From Verrucomicrobiota bacterium (GTDB lineage Bacteria > Verrucomicrobiota > Verrucomicrobiia > Chthoniobacterales > UBA10450), in NCBI GenBank assembly GCA_003218735.1, contig QHOJ01000049.1, positions 1 through 13,414 of the forward strand: DNA of 13,414 nt. Direction: 5' to 3'. Of the stretch, positions 7,009 to 13,414 are shown one piece after another. The position numbers and the translations under genes are program-made. The notes beneath the pieces are model-generated. The model searched no databases. It was not told the DNA's origin and was given only the letters and a program-made list of their open reading frames with translations. Each line of letters begins with the position of its first letter. The stretch's first letter is position 1.

Positions 7009-8345
7009 ACGGAGCGATGGAGCTGTTTCCCTGCGCAAAAGTAGAGCAACAGGCCAACGAGCGCGGTCGTGAGCCCGGCCAGCGATTCAATTGTCCTCCA
7101 ACGCAGAAGATAAAACATCATCCAAAGGGTGATGGCAGCGAAAATAATCGGGGGCAGCGGGTAAGCCCACACCCGATAAGGCCTGGCGATTTCCGGGTGT
7201 GTTGCGCGCAGCACCATCACGCCCAGCACAGTGAACAGCGAACAGAGCAACAGACTAAATTGGGTGTATTGCACCACGTTTTCAAAGCTTCGCGTAAGCA
7301 AAAGCAAATTCACGATGAGCAACTGCAGCACCATGGCGTTAGTGGGAATGCCGTGAGGATTCTTGCGGCCAAGCAGTCGTAACCACCAATGATCTTCCCC
7401 CATCGACATGCTGACCCGCGGCCCGATCCACGTCATTGAGCTGATTGCGGAAACCAGGCCAAGACAAATCACCGCGCCGGCAACTCGCCCACCGTTTGCC
7501 CCAAAAATATGTTTGCCCGCAATCAAGCCGACTTCGAGTTGCGCACGCATTTCCTCTTGCGGGGTGGTTACGAGAAAAATCGCATTCACCAGAACGTAGG
7601 CCGCAACAACGACGAGCGTTCCCGCGAGCAGCGACCTCGGAACGTTCTTCTCCGGCTTCTTAATTTCACCGATGATGTAGCTCGATGCGTTCCAACCCGA
7701 ATAGGAATACATCACGTAGACAAGGGCGACCGCAAACGCGCCGCTGAAGATCGACGTTGTGTCGCCGGGCTGCGGCAAAAAAGTGATTTCTTGTTTTGGT
7801 TCGACGAAAAATCCAGCTGTAATGAGCGTGCTGATTAAGAGCAACTTCACGATCGTCCAAAGATTTTGGAACGCGCTGCCGACCTGCAAGTTCTTGAGAT
7901 GAAAGATTGCGACCAGCCAAACGACCGCAAATGAGAGAATGACCGGTGAACCAAAGCCGAGGACGCCGTGCATGTATTTGCCAAAAGCCATGGCGGCGAG
8001 TGCGATCGGCGCGGCAAAGCCCACCGTGGCAGAAATGAATCCCGCCATAAACCCGAGCGCCGGGTGATAAATCTGTGAGAGAAAATGATATTCGCCTCCA
8101 GAGCGCGGCAGCGCGGCGCTGAGCTCCCCGTAACAGAGCGCGCCGCAAAGCGCTGCGATACCGCCGACGACCCACAGCATGAGCAGCGTGAATCCCGAAT
8201 GAATCTCCGGTAGTTGAAAACCGAGGCTCGTGAAGATGCCGGTGCCGATGATGTTGGCAATCACAATGGAGCATGCCGTAACAAAACCAATCGTCCTCGC
8301 CGGTGCCGGCATCCTCACGCGGCGATTTTCAATAGTACTGGTCAT
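7005..8345 (-). CDS. APC-superfamily amino-acid permease (LAT/SLC7-like)
   Basis: The 446-aa inner-membrane transporter has about 12 hydrophobic segments, the APC norm. TM1 carries IIGTGIF (GTG at residues 34-36), the unwound substrate-binding segment of amino-acid/polyamine transporters. SGGEYHFLSQIYHPALGF follows TM2, as in the family. GWNASSYIIGEIKKPEKNVPRS is the LAT-type cytoplasmic motif after TM6 (W-N…GE…P…PR). Amino acids are the likely substrate, but specificity and direction (uptake or exchange) cannot be read. The ATG at 8345 is supported by the MTST… leader before a basic stretch and TM1. It is the first gene of a two-gene unit with the exported unknown protein, overlapping it by 4 bp. 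It is divergent from the ACT-domain gene across 164 bp, which must hold both promoters; I could not pick convincing -35/-10 pairs there. Confidence 0.92.
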   Translation of the reverse strand: MTSTIENRRVRMPAPARTIGFVTACSIVIANIIGTGIFTSLGFQLPEIHSGFTLLMLWVVGGIAALCGALCYGELSAALPRSGGEYHFLSQIYHPALGFMAGFISATVGFAAPIALAAMAFGKYMHGVLGFGSPVILSFAVVWLVAIFHLKNLQVGSAFQNLWTIVKLLLISTLITAGFFVEPKQEITFLPQPGDTTSIFSGAFAVALVYVMYSYSGWNASSYIIGEIKKPEKNVPRSLLAGTLVVVAAYVLVNAIFLVTTPQEEMRAQLEVGLIAGKHIFGANGGRVAGAVICLGLVSAISSMTWIGPRVSMSMGEDHWWLRLLGRKNPHGIPTNAMVLQLLIVNLLLLTRSFENVVQYTQFSLLLCSLFTVLGVMVLRATHPEIARPYRVWAYPLPPIIFAAITLWMMFYLLRWRTIESLAGLTTALVGLLLYFCAGKQLHRSV

Positions 8346-8509
8346 GCTTGAATCGACAGTCGCATTCGCAGTGCATCTTTAACGAGCGGACTCGCGTCTT
8401 CCTGGTGTTTGCGTGGGCATTTGCTTCCTGGCTTTGAAATAATTCCCGAGTCAACGTTGAACTTTGATGAGTTGTCAGAAGTCATTCCCGGTATCACTTT
8501 GAAAGTGCC

Positions 8510-8929
8510 ATGAACCCAGATCCAAAGCTCTCGATCGAATCGGCAACGCAGCTCGCGGTCTTTCTTGCGAATCGTCCCGGCGCGCTTGCCCGCGTGTGTG
8601 AGGCTCTGGCGAAAGCCGAAATTAATATCCACGCGCTCGCTACTTCCGACACGGTCGATCATTCCGTCGTGCGCATGGTGGTGAGCAATCCGACCAAGGC
8701 ACTCATGCTGTTGGGCGAAGCCGGCGTGCTCGCCCTCGAATCTGACGTGCTTATGATTGAAACCGATAACAAACCAGGCGTCCTCGCAAGAATTGCCGAG
8801 CGCCTCGCGGAGTCGGAAGTAAATATCGAATACGCTTATCTCGCCGGTAGCCCTAAAGCCGCAAAAGGTCTCATCATCCTGCGCCTTTCAGACGTCGAAA
8901 AGGCGCAGAACGTGCTGCGCGATTTGTAA
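8510..8929 (+). CDS. Tandem ACT-domain protein, putative amino-acid-binding regulator
   Basis: The 139 residues are almost entirely two ACT domains. The first begins at about residue 13 (QLAVFLANRPGALARVCEAL, then INIHAL). The second begins at about 80 (VLMIETDNKPGVLARIAERL, then VNIEYAY). Both have the conserved N-x-P-G turn (21-24 and 87-90), which in ACT dimers contacts the bound amino acid. No enzyme domain is attached, so it is probably a small-molecule sensor or regulatory subunit in the cytoplasm. Stand-alone tandem ACT proteins of this size are common, and partners are rarely known. The ATG at 8510 has a weak GAAAG upstream. The gene faces away from the amino-acid permease, so common control by an amino acid is possible but unproven. 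Its stop is 2 bp from that of the convergent methyltransferase. Confidence 0.9.
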   Translation: MNPDPKLSIESATQLAVFLANRPGALARVCEALAKAEINIHALATSDTVDHSVVRMVVSNPTKALMLLGEAGVLALESDVLMIETDNKPGVLARIAERLAESEVNIEYAYLAGSPKAAKGLIILRLSDVEKAQNVLRDL

Positions 8930-8931
8930 CG

Positions 8932-9495
8932 CTAGTAAACGAACGGAATTAATCGTTTTGTCCGCTGCGTGTAGGCGCGGTATTCTTCGCCGAGCGCATC
9001 AGTGAGCGCACGTTCTTCGATCCGGATGCGCCAGAGGAATGCGGCAATAATCGGCACAGTCATAAACAAGATCGACAACCAATTTCCAAAGCAGAATCCC
9101 AAGCCGAGGAAAGCCAGCAGCGCGCCGGTGTACGTCGGATGCCGGATATATCGGTACGGGCCGGAATCGATCAGCTTATGTTCAGCTGAGATTGCCACGT
9201 CAACGGTAAAATAGCGACCCAGATAGCCGATCGAGTACCAGCGCCAAATCAGGCCGCCGAGAAATAACAAAAAACCGACCAGGTAAAACTCGCGCAGGTA
9301 CCGCATGGTTGCGCTGCGGAAGAGCCAGACCATTTGCATACCAAGCCAAAGACTGACAATGATGATTGTCCACAGAAGCATGAGCGAACGGCGGTCGCGG
9401 GAAATCGCTTGCGTTCGCGACCGGCGAGTCAGAGCGAGGTAAAGCTCAGAAAGGCCGTAAATCGCGGCCAGGACTAATGGATTAGGCAATCGCAT
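8932..9495 (-). CDS. Isoprenylcysteine carboxyl methyltransferase (ICMT)-like membrane enzyme
   Basis: The 187 residues carry four or more hydrophobic segments. The C-terminal half has the ICMT/PEMT signature: GPYRYIRHPTYTGALL, then a long hydrophobic stretch, then RIEERALTDALGEEYRAYTQRT and KRLIPF. These residues form the SAM-binding pocket at the membrane interface in this superfamily. Bacterial homologues methylate unidentified lipids or small molecules; protein prenylcysteine is not expected as a substrate. ATG 9495 is preferred over an upstream TTG (9510), because AGGA lies 7 nt before it. The gene is divergent from glgX (161 bp between starts) and nearly touches the ACT gene at its 3' end. 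The methyl acceptor cannot be predicted. Confidence 0.88.
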   Translation of the reverse strand: MRLPNPLVLAAIYGLSELYLALTRRSRTQAISRDRRSLMLLWTIIIVSLWLGMQMVWLFRSATMRYLREFYLVGFLLFLGGLIWRWYSIGYLGRYFTVDVAISAEHKLIDSGPYRYIRHPTYTGALLAFLGLGFCFGNWLSILFMTVPIIAAFLWRIRIEERALTDALGEEYRAYTQRTKRLIPFVY

Positions 9496-9502
9496 TGCGG
9501 TT

Positions 9503-9506
9503 TCCT
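9503..9506 (-). promoter_or_regulatory. Ribosome-binding site of the ICMT-like gene
   Basis: AGGA on the minus strand (within GCAGGAAACC) is 7 nt from the ATG at 9495, an optimal spacing. It decides the start against the upstream in-frame TTG at 9510. Confidence 0.55.
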
Positions 9507-9656
9507 GCAAAAAAGGGGCGTGCAGGCAGATCGTTCAACCCTTTCGATATTCTGCGGTCGCGGACGTACATCGACAAGTGGAGGGGGCGCAGGTCGGATC
9601 AACATCAAATCTGGAATTGCCAACGCCCTCCGTATTCGATAGAAACCGGCGCCTTT

Positions 9657-11885
9657 ATGACGTCGGTAAAGACTTGGCTCGGCTATCCGTATCCACTTGG
9701 CGCGACCTGGCTGGGCAACGGTGTGAACTTCGCGCTTTTTTCGGAAGCAGCCGCTTCGGTTGATCTTTGTCTCTTCAATAACATCGACGCGCGCCAGGAA
9801 AATGTTCGGATTCCTGTGACCGAACATACCGATCAGGTCTGGCATGTGTTTTTGCCCGAAGTACGACCCGGACAATTGTACGGCTTTCGAGTTTCCGGCC
9901 CGTATGATCCGGAACGCGGTCTGCGGTTCAACAGCGCAAAGCTCCTTCTCGATCCATACGCGAAAGCGATCGCAGGCGAGGTGAACTGGGCGGACGAGAT
10001 GTTTGGCTATGTCGTTGGCGGCGCAAACGAAGATTTGACCCAGGATTTCCGCGATGATGCGTGGGGCGTTCCAAAGTCGGTCGTAATCGATAACGCTTTC
10101 GACTGGCAAGGAGACGGGAAACCTGGCATTCCGTTGCACAAGTCTCTGATTTATGAGCTGCATGTAAAAGGCTTCAGTAAACTTTGGCCGGAAATGCCTG
10201 AGGAATTGCGTGGCACCTACGCGGGTCTCGGCAGCGCGCCGGCAATTGATTATTTAACGAAACTCGGCGTCACGGCAGTCGAGCTATTGCCGGTGCACGC
10301 GCATATCGACGATAAGGTTTTGATCGATCGCGGCCTGAAGAATTACTGGGGTTACAACACGATCGGATTTTTTGCGCCGCACGCGGCGTATTCGAGCAGC
10401 GGGCAATTCGGCGAACAAGTCACCGAGTTCAAATCGATGGTGCGCAATCTCCACGCGGCCGGCATCGAAGTAATTCTCGACGTGGTTTATAATCACACTG
10501 CCGAAGGGAACCATCTCGGGCCGACGCTTTGTTTCCGCGGAATCGACAATCTCGCTTACTATCGGTTGCGTCCGGATGATCCGCGTTTTTATCTGGATTT
10601 CACGGGCACGGGCAACACGTTTAATCTGCTCCATCCACGCGCGCTTCAACTGGTGATGGACAGCCTGCGTTATTGGGTTCTCGAAATGCACGTGGACGGA
10701 TTTCGTTTCGATCTCGCTTCCACGCTGGCCCGCGATCACGAAGGCGTAAACAAGCTGCACGCCTTCTTCGAAATCATTCACCAGGACCCTGTGCTCTCGC
10801 AGGTCAAGTTAATCGCGGAACCGTGGGACGTGGGCGAGGGCGGCTACCAGGTCGGGAATTTTCCCGTGCTTTGGGCGGAATGGAATGGCAAATATCGCGA
10901 TACGATGCGCAGTTTTTGGAAAGGCGACGAGGGCCGTGTCGGTGAAATGGCTTACCGGCTCACCGGCAGTCCCGATCTTTATCAGCACAGCGGGCGACGT
11001 CCTTACGCGAGCATAAATTTTGTTACCGCGCACGATGGTTTCACGTTGACCGACCTGGTCAGCTACAACGAGAAGCACAACGGAGCGAACGGCGACGACA
11101 ACAGCGACGGTGACAACAATAACCAATCTTGGAATTGCGGCATCGAAGGTCCGACCGACGACCTGCAAATCAACGCGCTGCGCGAACGTCAGCGTCGGAA
11201 TTTTCTGACGACGCTGTTTCTTTCGCAAGGCGTGCCGATGCTCTGCGGCGGCGACGAATGGGGCAGGACGCAAAACGGAAACAATAACGCTTATTGCCAG
11301 GACAATGAGATCAGTTGGTTTAATTGGGCGCGCGATGAAAAGCAGAATCAATTGCTTGGATTCACCCAAAAACTGATTCAGCTCCGGAGAGATCACCCGG
11401 TCTTTCGCCGTCCGAAATTTTTCCAGGGCCGGCGGATTCGAGGTTCGGAAATCAGGGATGTGATGTGGTTCAATCCGGGTGGTAACGAAATGAGCGAGGA
11501 AGAATGGGCGCACCCGTTTGTTCGTTGTCTCGGCATGCTTTTAAGCGGCGACACAATGGACGTCCTCACATTTAAAGGTGAGCCAATCCGCGACGAGACG
11601 TTTTTGTTGCTGGTCAATGCACATTATGAGCCGATCCCTTTTGTCCTGCCGGGCCAGGAACACATTGAATGGCAACTTATCCTCGACACGATGAATGCCG
11701 AAGGCTTCTTCACTGAGCCGAAAAAATTCGCTTCAGGCGACGATGTCGATCTTGGCGGTCGCGCCGCATGTTTGCTTCAACTGATCACCGGCGCGCATGC
11801 TCAAGCTCGCGAGGAATCGTGGAAAAAGCGCCAGGTCGAATTTCCCGCGCTCAGCGCCGAAGAAGAACGCGCTCGCGGGAAATAG
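9657..11885 (+). CDS. glgX: Glycogen debranching enzyme (isoamylase-type, GH13)
   Basis: GlgX hydrolyses α-1,6 branches of phosphorylase-trimmed glycogen in the cytoplasm. The 742 aa fit the family. An N-terminal CBM48-like β-domain (PLGATWLGNGVNFALFSEAA) precedes the GH13 barrel. Catalytic motifs are in order: DVVYNHT (275-281), GFRFDLAS with nucleophile D352, IAEPWD with acid/base E388, and TAHDGF with D460. GVPMLCGGDEWG and NAYCQDNEISWFNW near residues 525-560 are typical GlgX/isoamylase blocks. The C-terminal β-domain includes LVNAHYEPIPFVLPG. The open frame continues 54 codons further upstream, to a TTG at 9495, but that part (MRFPAKKGRAGRSFN…) is unrelated to the family and overlaps the divergent gene's start, so ATG 9657 with MTSVKTWLGYPYPLG is chosen. 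No other glg gene is in view. It faces the two translation-related genes downstream. Confidence 0.96.
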   Translation: MTSVKTWLGYPYPLGATWLGNGVNFALFSEAAASVDLCLFNNIDARQENVRIPVTEHTDQVWHVFLPEVRPGQLYGFRVSGPYDPERGLRFNSAKLLLDPYAKAIAGEVNWADEMFGYVVGGANEDLTQDFRDDAWGVPKSVVIDNAFDWQGDGKPGIPLHKSLIYELHVKGFSKLWPEMPEELRGTYAGLGSAPAIDYLTKLGVTAVELLPVHAHIDDKVLIDRGLKNYWGYNTIGFFAPHAAYSSSGQFGEQVTEFKSMVRNLHAAGIEVILDVVYNHTAEGNHLGPTLCFRGIDNLAYYRLRPDDPRFYLDFTGTGNTFNLLHPRALQLVMDSLRYWVLEMHVDGFRFDLASTLARDHEGVNKLHAFFEIIHQDPVLSQVKLIAEPWDVGEGGYQVGNFPVLWAEWNGKYRDTMRSFWKGDEGRVGEMAYRLTGSPDLYQHSGRRPYASINFVTAHDGFTLTDLVSYNEKHNGANGDDNSDGDNNNQSWNCGIEGPTDDLQINALRERQRRNFLTTLFLSQGVPMLCGGDEWGRTQNGNNNAYCQDNEISWFNWARDEKQNQLLGFTQKLIQLRRDHPVFRRPKFFQGRRIRGSEIRDVMWFNPGGNEMSEEEWAHPFVRCLGMLLSGDTMDVLTFKGEPIRDETFLLLVNAHYEPIPFVLPGQEHIEWQLILDTMNAEGFFTEPKKFASGDDVDLGGRAACLLQLITGAHAQAREESWKKRQVEFPALSAEEERARGK

Positions 11886-11928
11886 GCCGCGCGATTACGC
11901 TCGACATGGAAATCCGGGCAGCGCGATC

Positions 11929-11956
11929 TTGTCGTGAGACACGAATTAGTTATAGA
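11929..11956 (+). promoter_or_regulatory. Candidate sigma-70-like promoter
   Basis: TTGTCG (11929-11934), a 16-bp spacer and TATAGA (11951-11956) give a 4/6 plus 4/6 match, about 50 bp ahead of the ATG at 12007. It lies in the only sizeable gap (121 bp) after glgX. A small TCGTG-AGA-CACGA hairpin overlaps the -35 box. Such matches occur by chance, and many non-proteobacterial promoters differ. Confidence 0.25.
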
Positions 11957-12006
11957 AATGTAATGTGTGCTTTTCATGCGCGACCAATCTTGGTCCCTGA
12001 TTCGCC

Positions 12007-12471
12007 ATGACACCGAGTTCTCTCATCATCGTCACCGACCGCGGCAGTTTAAAAGCATATCGGGTGGACGAGACGCCCACGCGCGGACCGAGCTTACAGC
12101 TGGTGCAGGCATTCAATATCACGGATGCGCACGGGAAACTGGTCGACAAAGTAAGCGATCTGGCCGGCCGCTTTCCGGTGAGTGATGGCGCGGGCGGGCG
12201 TCATGCAAATTCGATCGCGGAGCGGACGCAGCTTGAAACCGAAACCGACCGGCGCATTCACAAACAACTCGCCGATCAAATCGTAAAGATTGTGCAGAGC
12301 GACGGCGTCGAGGGCTGGTCGTTTGCCGCGCCGGCATCGATCCACGCTGCCATTGTCGATCTTTTGCCCGCAAGCGTGCGCGACCGGATCGTCGAACATG
12401 TCAAATCCGATCTGGTCAAGACTGAACCCTCAAAATTGCCGACGCACTTTCGTTCGCTGCAGCCGATGTGA
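12007..12471 (+). CDS. Host-attachment-protein-like (bacterial eRF1/baeRF-related) protein
   Basis: The 154-aa soluble protein has an N-terminal β-strand (SLIIVTDRGSLKAYRV) and a loop DGAGGRHANS (60-69). It continues through DRRIHKQLADQIVKIV, then WSFAAPASIHAAIVDLLPASVRDRIVEHVKSDLVK and THF near the end. This order (strand, GxGGRHA loop, helix with R-x-x-K/L, 'APP-x-x-L' strand, then SVRxRI-V-x-x-x-KDL) is that of proteins named 'required for attachment to host cells'. These are related in fold to the middle domain of archaeo-eukaryotic release factors. The attachment name comes from a plant-associated bacterium and is doubtful as a general function. No signal peptide or GGQ motif is present, so the protein should be cytoplasmic. 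It sits 62 bp before the ribosome hibernation factor on the same strand, which fits a translation-related role (inference). Confidence 0.75.
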   Translation: MTPSSLIIVTDRGSLKAYRVDETPTRGPSLQLVQAFNITDAHGKLVDKVSDLAGRFPVSDGAGGRHANSIAERTQLETETDRRIHKQLADQIVKIVQSDGVEGWSFAAPASIHAAIVDLLPASVRDRIVEHVKSDLVKTEPSKLPTHFRSLQPM

Positions 12472-12533
12472 GGCTTACGCTGCAACATTTTACTTCGCTC
12501 AACGCCGGAGCGCGCGTTAGTATCTAATTAATC

Positions 12534-12899
12534 ATGCAACTGCCTGTTAAAATCAGTTACCGGGGTCTGGAGAAATCCGACCAGATTGACAATCTCGTGT
12601 TCGAAAAAGCCGCGCGGCTGGAAAAATTTTGCGACCACATTAACCGCTGCGATGTGGCCATCGAGCAAACCAATCACACCCACCAAAAGGGAAACCCGTA
12701 CCGTTGTCGCATCGACGTAACCGTTTCGCGCGGTCACGAACTCGTGGCCGATGAAAAGCAAAAGGACAACGGCACGCACCAGCCGCTCAATAAGGTTATC
12801 CATGACGCTTTCAAAACGATGGAGCGGGAATTGCGTCGCGTAGTTGACAAACAACGGCGCGATGTCAAAACACACGCCGACTCCCGCTCGCCGAAATAA
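12534..12899 (+). CDS. hpf: Short HPF/RaiA-family ribosome hibernation factor
   Basis: The 121 residues begin MQLPVKISYRG, the typical N-terminal β-strand. FEKAARLEKFCDHINRCDVAIE (helix then strand), HQKGNPYRCRIDVTV (strand pair) and NKVIHDAFKTMERELRRVVDKQR (final helix) complete the β-α-β-β-β-α fold of HPF/YfiA. Proteins of this family bind the 30S decoding region and silence ribosomes in stationary phase or stress. It lacks the C-terminal dimerisation domain of long HPF, so it belongs to the short class; the basic tail (KTHADSRSPK) is like many environmental members. The A/T-rich TATCTAATTAATC just before the ATG could carry a promoter, or the gene could be cotranscribed with the gene 62 bp upstream. 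A REP palindrome 28 bp after the stop may end or protect its mRNA. Confidence 0.88.
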   Translation: MQLPVKISYRGLEKSDQIDNLVFEKAARLEKFCDHINRCDVAIEQTNHTHQKGNPYRCRIDVTVSRGHELVADEKQKDNGTHQPLNKVIHDAFKTMERELRRVVDKQRRDVKTHADSRSPK

Positions 12900-12923
12900 C
12901 GGCGGCCGTACTGTTTGCCGCAG

Positions 12924-12949
12924 GTAGGGGCGATTGACCTCAATCGCCC
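12924..12949 (+). repeat. REP palindrome preceded by GTAG, upstream of the RAYT relic
   Basis: GTAG (12924-12927) is followed directly by a perfect 10-bp inverted repeat, GGGCGATTGA-CC-TCAATCGCCC (12928-12949), 7 bp before the presumed RAYT start. GTAG followed by a hairpin is the REP layout recognised by RAYT transposases, and REPs normally flank their own RAYT gene. The sequence is not the same as either hairpin of the doublet at 2372-2450, although both share the GGGCGA/TCGCCC core. Confidence 0.7.
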
Positions 12950-12956
12950 GTCTCAG

Positions 12957-13414
12957 GTGAGCAACAACGCCAAAACCACACGCCCTATCCGAAAGCCGCT
13001 GGACCATTCCGCTCATTTTCACGGGCGATTTGGCGCGACATATTTCATCACAATTTGCTGCCGGGTGCATGATTGAATCAGCTTTGTGATGAGACGGCCT
13101 CAGCGATCTTCGAGACCGCGCCTCGGTATCACGCGTCGCAAAGGTGGTATGTAACATTGATTCTTCTTGATGTCGGATCATCTGCACCTGTTCATTGGAG
13201 TCCCAGGTAATGCCCAGCTTTCAAATCTAATTCGCGACTTCAAACGAATTACAACGCGAATCGCGAAGATCGATTGGCAGCGGAATTTTTTCGATCATCG
13301 ATTGCGGCACGATGAGAGCCAGGCAGAAAAACATGAGTACATCCGGCAGAATCCCGTTCGTGCGGGGCTGATCGCTGAAGGCGAAGAGTCGCCGTACGCC
13401 ATTCACGCGAACGA
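12957..13414 (+). pseudogene. REP-associated tyrosine transposase (RAYT, IS200-like Y1), frameshifted; 3' end outside the window
   Basis: Three reading-frame pieces add up to one RAYT. Piece 1, from GTG 12957 to a TGA at 13074-13076, reads …RKPLDHSAHFHGRFGATYFI then TICCRVHD. Piece 2 (13076-13168), one frame over, reads NQLCDETASAIFETAPRYHA then SQRWYVTLILL. Piece 3 (13170 to the edge), back in the first frame, reads MSDHLHLFIGVPG, IRDFKRITTRIAKIDWQRNFF, DHRLRHDES and EYIRQNPVRAGLIAEG. HLH (codons 13179-13187) is the HUH metal motif, normally MPDHxH; the catalytic tyrosine is most likely the Y at 13338-13340. The shifts are net -1 near 13073 and +1 at 13169. In the family, the protein cuts and moves single-stranded REP DNA. 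It is probably inactive unless the shifts are sequencing errors. It overlaps no other gene, and a REP lies just upstream. Confidence 0.85.

Noticed and set aside
7009..7038. 10-residue extension of the unknown exported protein to a TTG
   Set aside because: ATG 7008 gives an ATGA coupling with the permease and a standard signal peptide.
9495..9656. 54-codon N-terminal extension of GlgX
   Set aside because: Its sequence is unlike the family and it overlaps the divergent gene's start; ATG 9657 begins the conserved domain.
9474..10163. 229-aa minus-strand frame
   Set aside because: It is antisense to the 5' part of glgX and overlaps the start of the ICMT-like gene; no motif.
10809..11513. 234-aa minus-strand frame
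   Set aside because: It is antisense to the GlgX catalytic barrel and shows no family signal.
12902..12921. Possible terminator hairpin after the hibernation factor
   Set aside because: The stem is only 5 bp (GCGGC/GCCGC) with a 10-nt loop and no U-run; the REP palindrome next to it is far stronger.
12528..13187. 219-aa minus-strand frame
   Set aside because: It lies antisense to the hibernation factor and the RAYT relic, both of which have clear family motifs.

Overview
The window reads as an ordinary chromosomal stretch of a free-living Gram-negative bacterium. A soil or freshwater Verrucomicrobiota (Chthoniobacterales-like) is my best guess. That rests on the general look of the proteins, the mixed gene order and the style of the REP elements and REP-associated transposase; no rRNA or marker gene confirms it. 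Base composition looks even, mid-50s % GC by eye. I see no tRNA, rRNA, CRISPR array or phage module, and no gene-free stretch over 300 bases.

Layout, left to right. (1) 1-1139 (-): a flavin-dependent halogenase-like monooxygenase, cut off by the window edge. (2) 1229-2377 (+): N-acetylglucosamine-6-phosphate deacetylase. (3) 2372-2450: a two-hairpin REP/BIME element that exactly fills the gap to the next, convergent gene. (4) 2451-3530 (-): a diacylglycerol/MGDG-synthase-type glycosyltransferase. (5) 3560-4519 (+): a YihY/BrkB membrane protein, followed by 4561-5865 (+), an exported zinc amidase with a long Lys/Pro/Ser linker. (6) 8345 down to 5869 (-): an APC amino-acid permease translationally coupled (ATGA overlap) to an exported protein of unknown family. 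(7) 8510-8929 (+): a tandem ACT-domain protein. (8) 8932-9495 (-): an isoprenylcysteine-methyltransferase-like membrane enzyme. (9) 9657-11885 (+): glycogen debranching enzyme GlgX. (10) 12007-12471 and 12534-12899 (+): a host-attachment/eRF1-like protein and a short ribosome hibernation factor. (11) 12924-13414 (+): a REP palindrome followed by a frameshifted REP-associated tyrosine transposase (RAYT) that runs off the edge.

Functional themes are the cell envelope (amino-sugar salvage, glycolipid synthesis, peptidoglycan amidase, membrane proteins), carbon storage (GlgX) and ribosome hibernation or stress. There is no single pathway operon. Most genes are solitary or in pairs, strands alternate, and convergent genes lie tail to tail with 2-3 bp between stops, except where the BIME sits.

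The most interesting material is mobile. A GTAG-flanked REP doublet supplies a stop codon to nagA, and a RAYT relic has two compensating frameshifts behind its own GTAG-preceded palindrome. I do not see a convincing new multi-gene system. The unknown exported protein coupled to the permease and the halogenase-like enzyme are the best candidates for new biochemistry.
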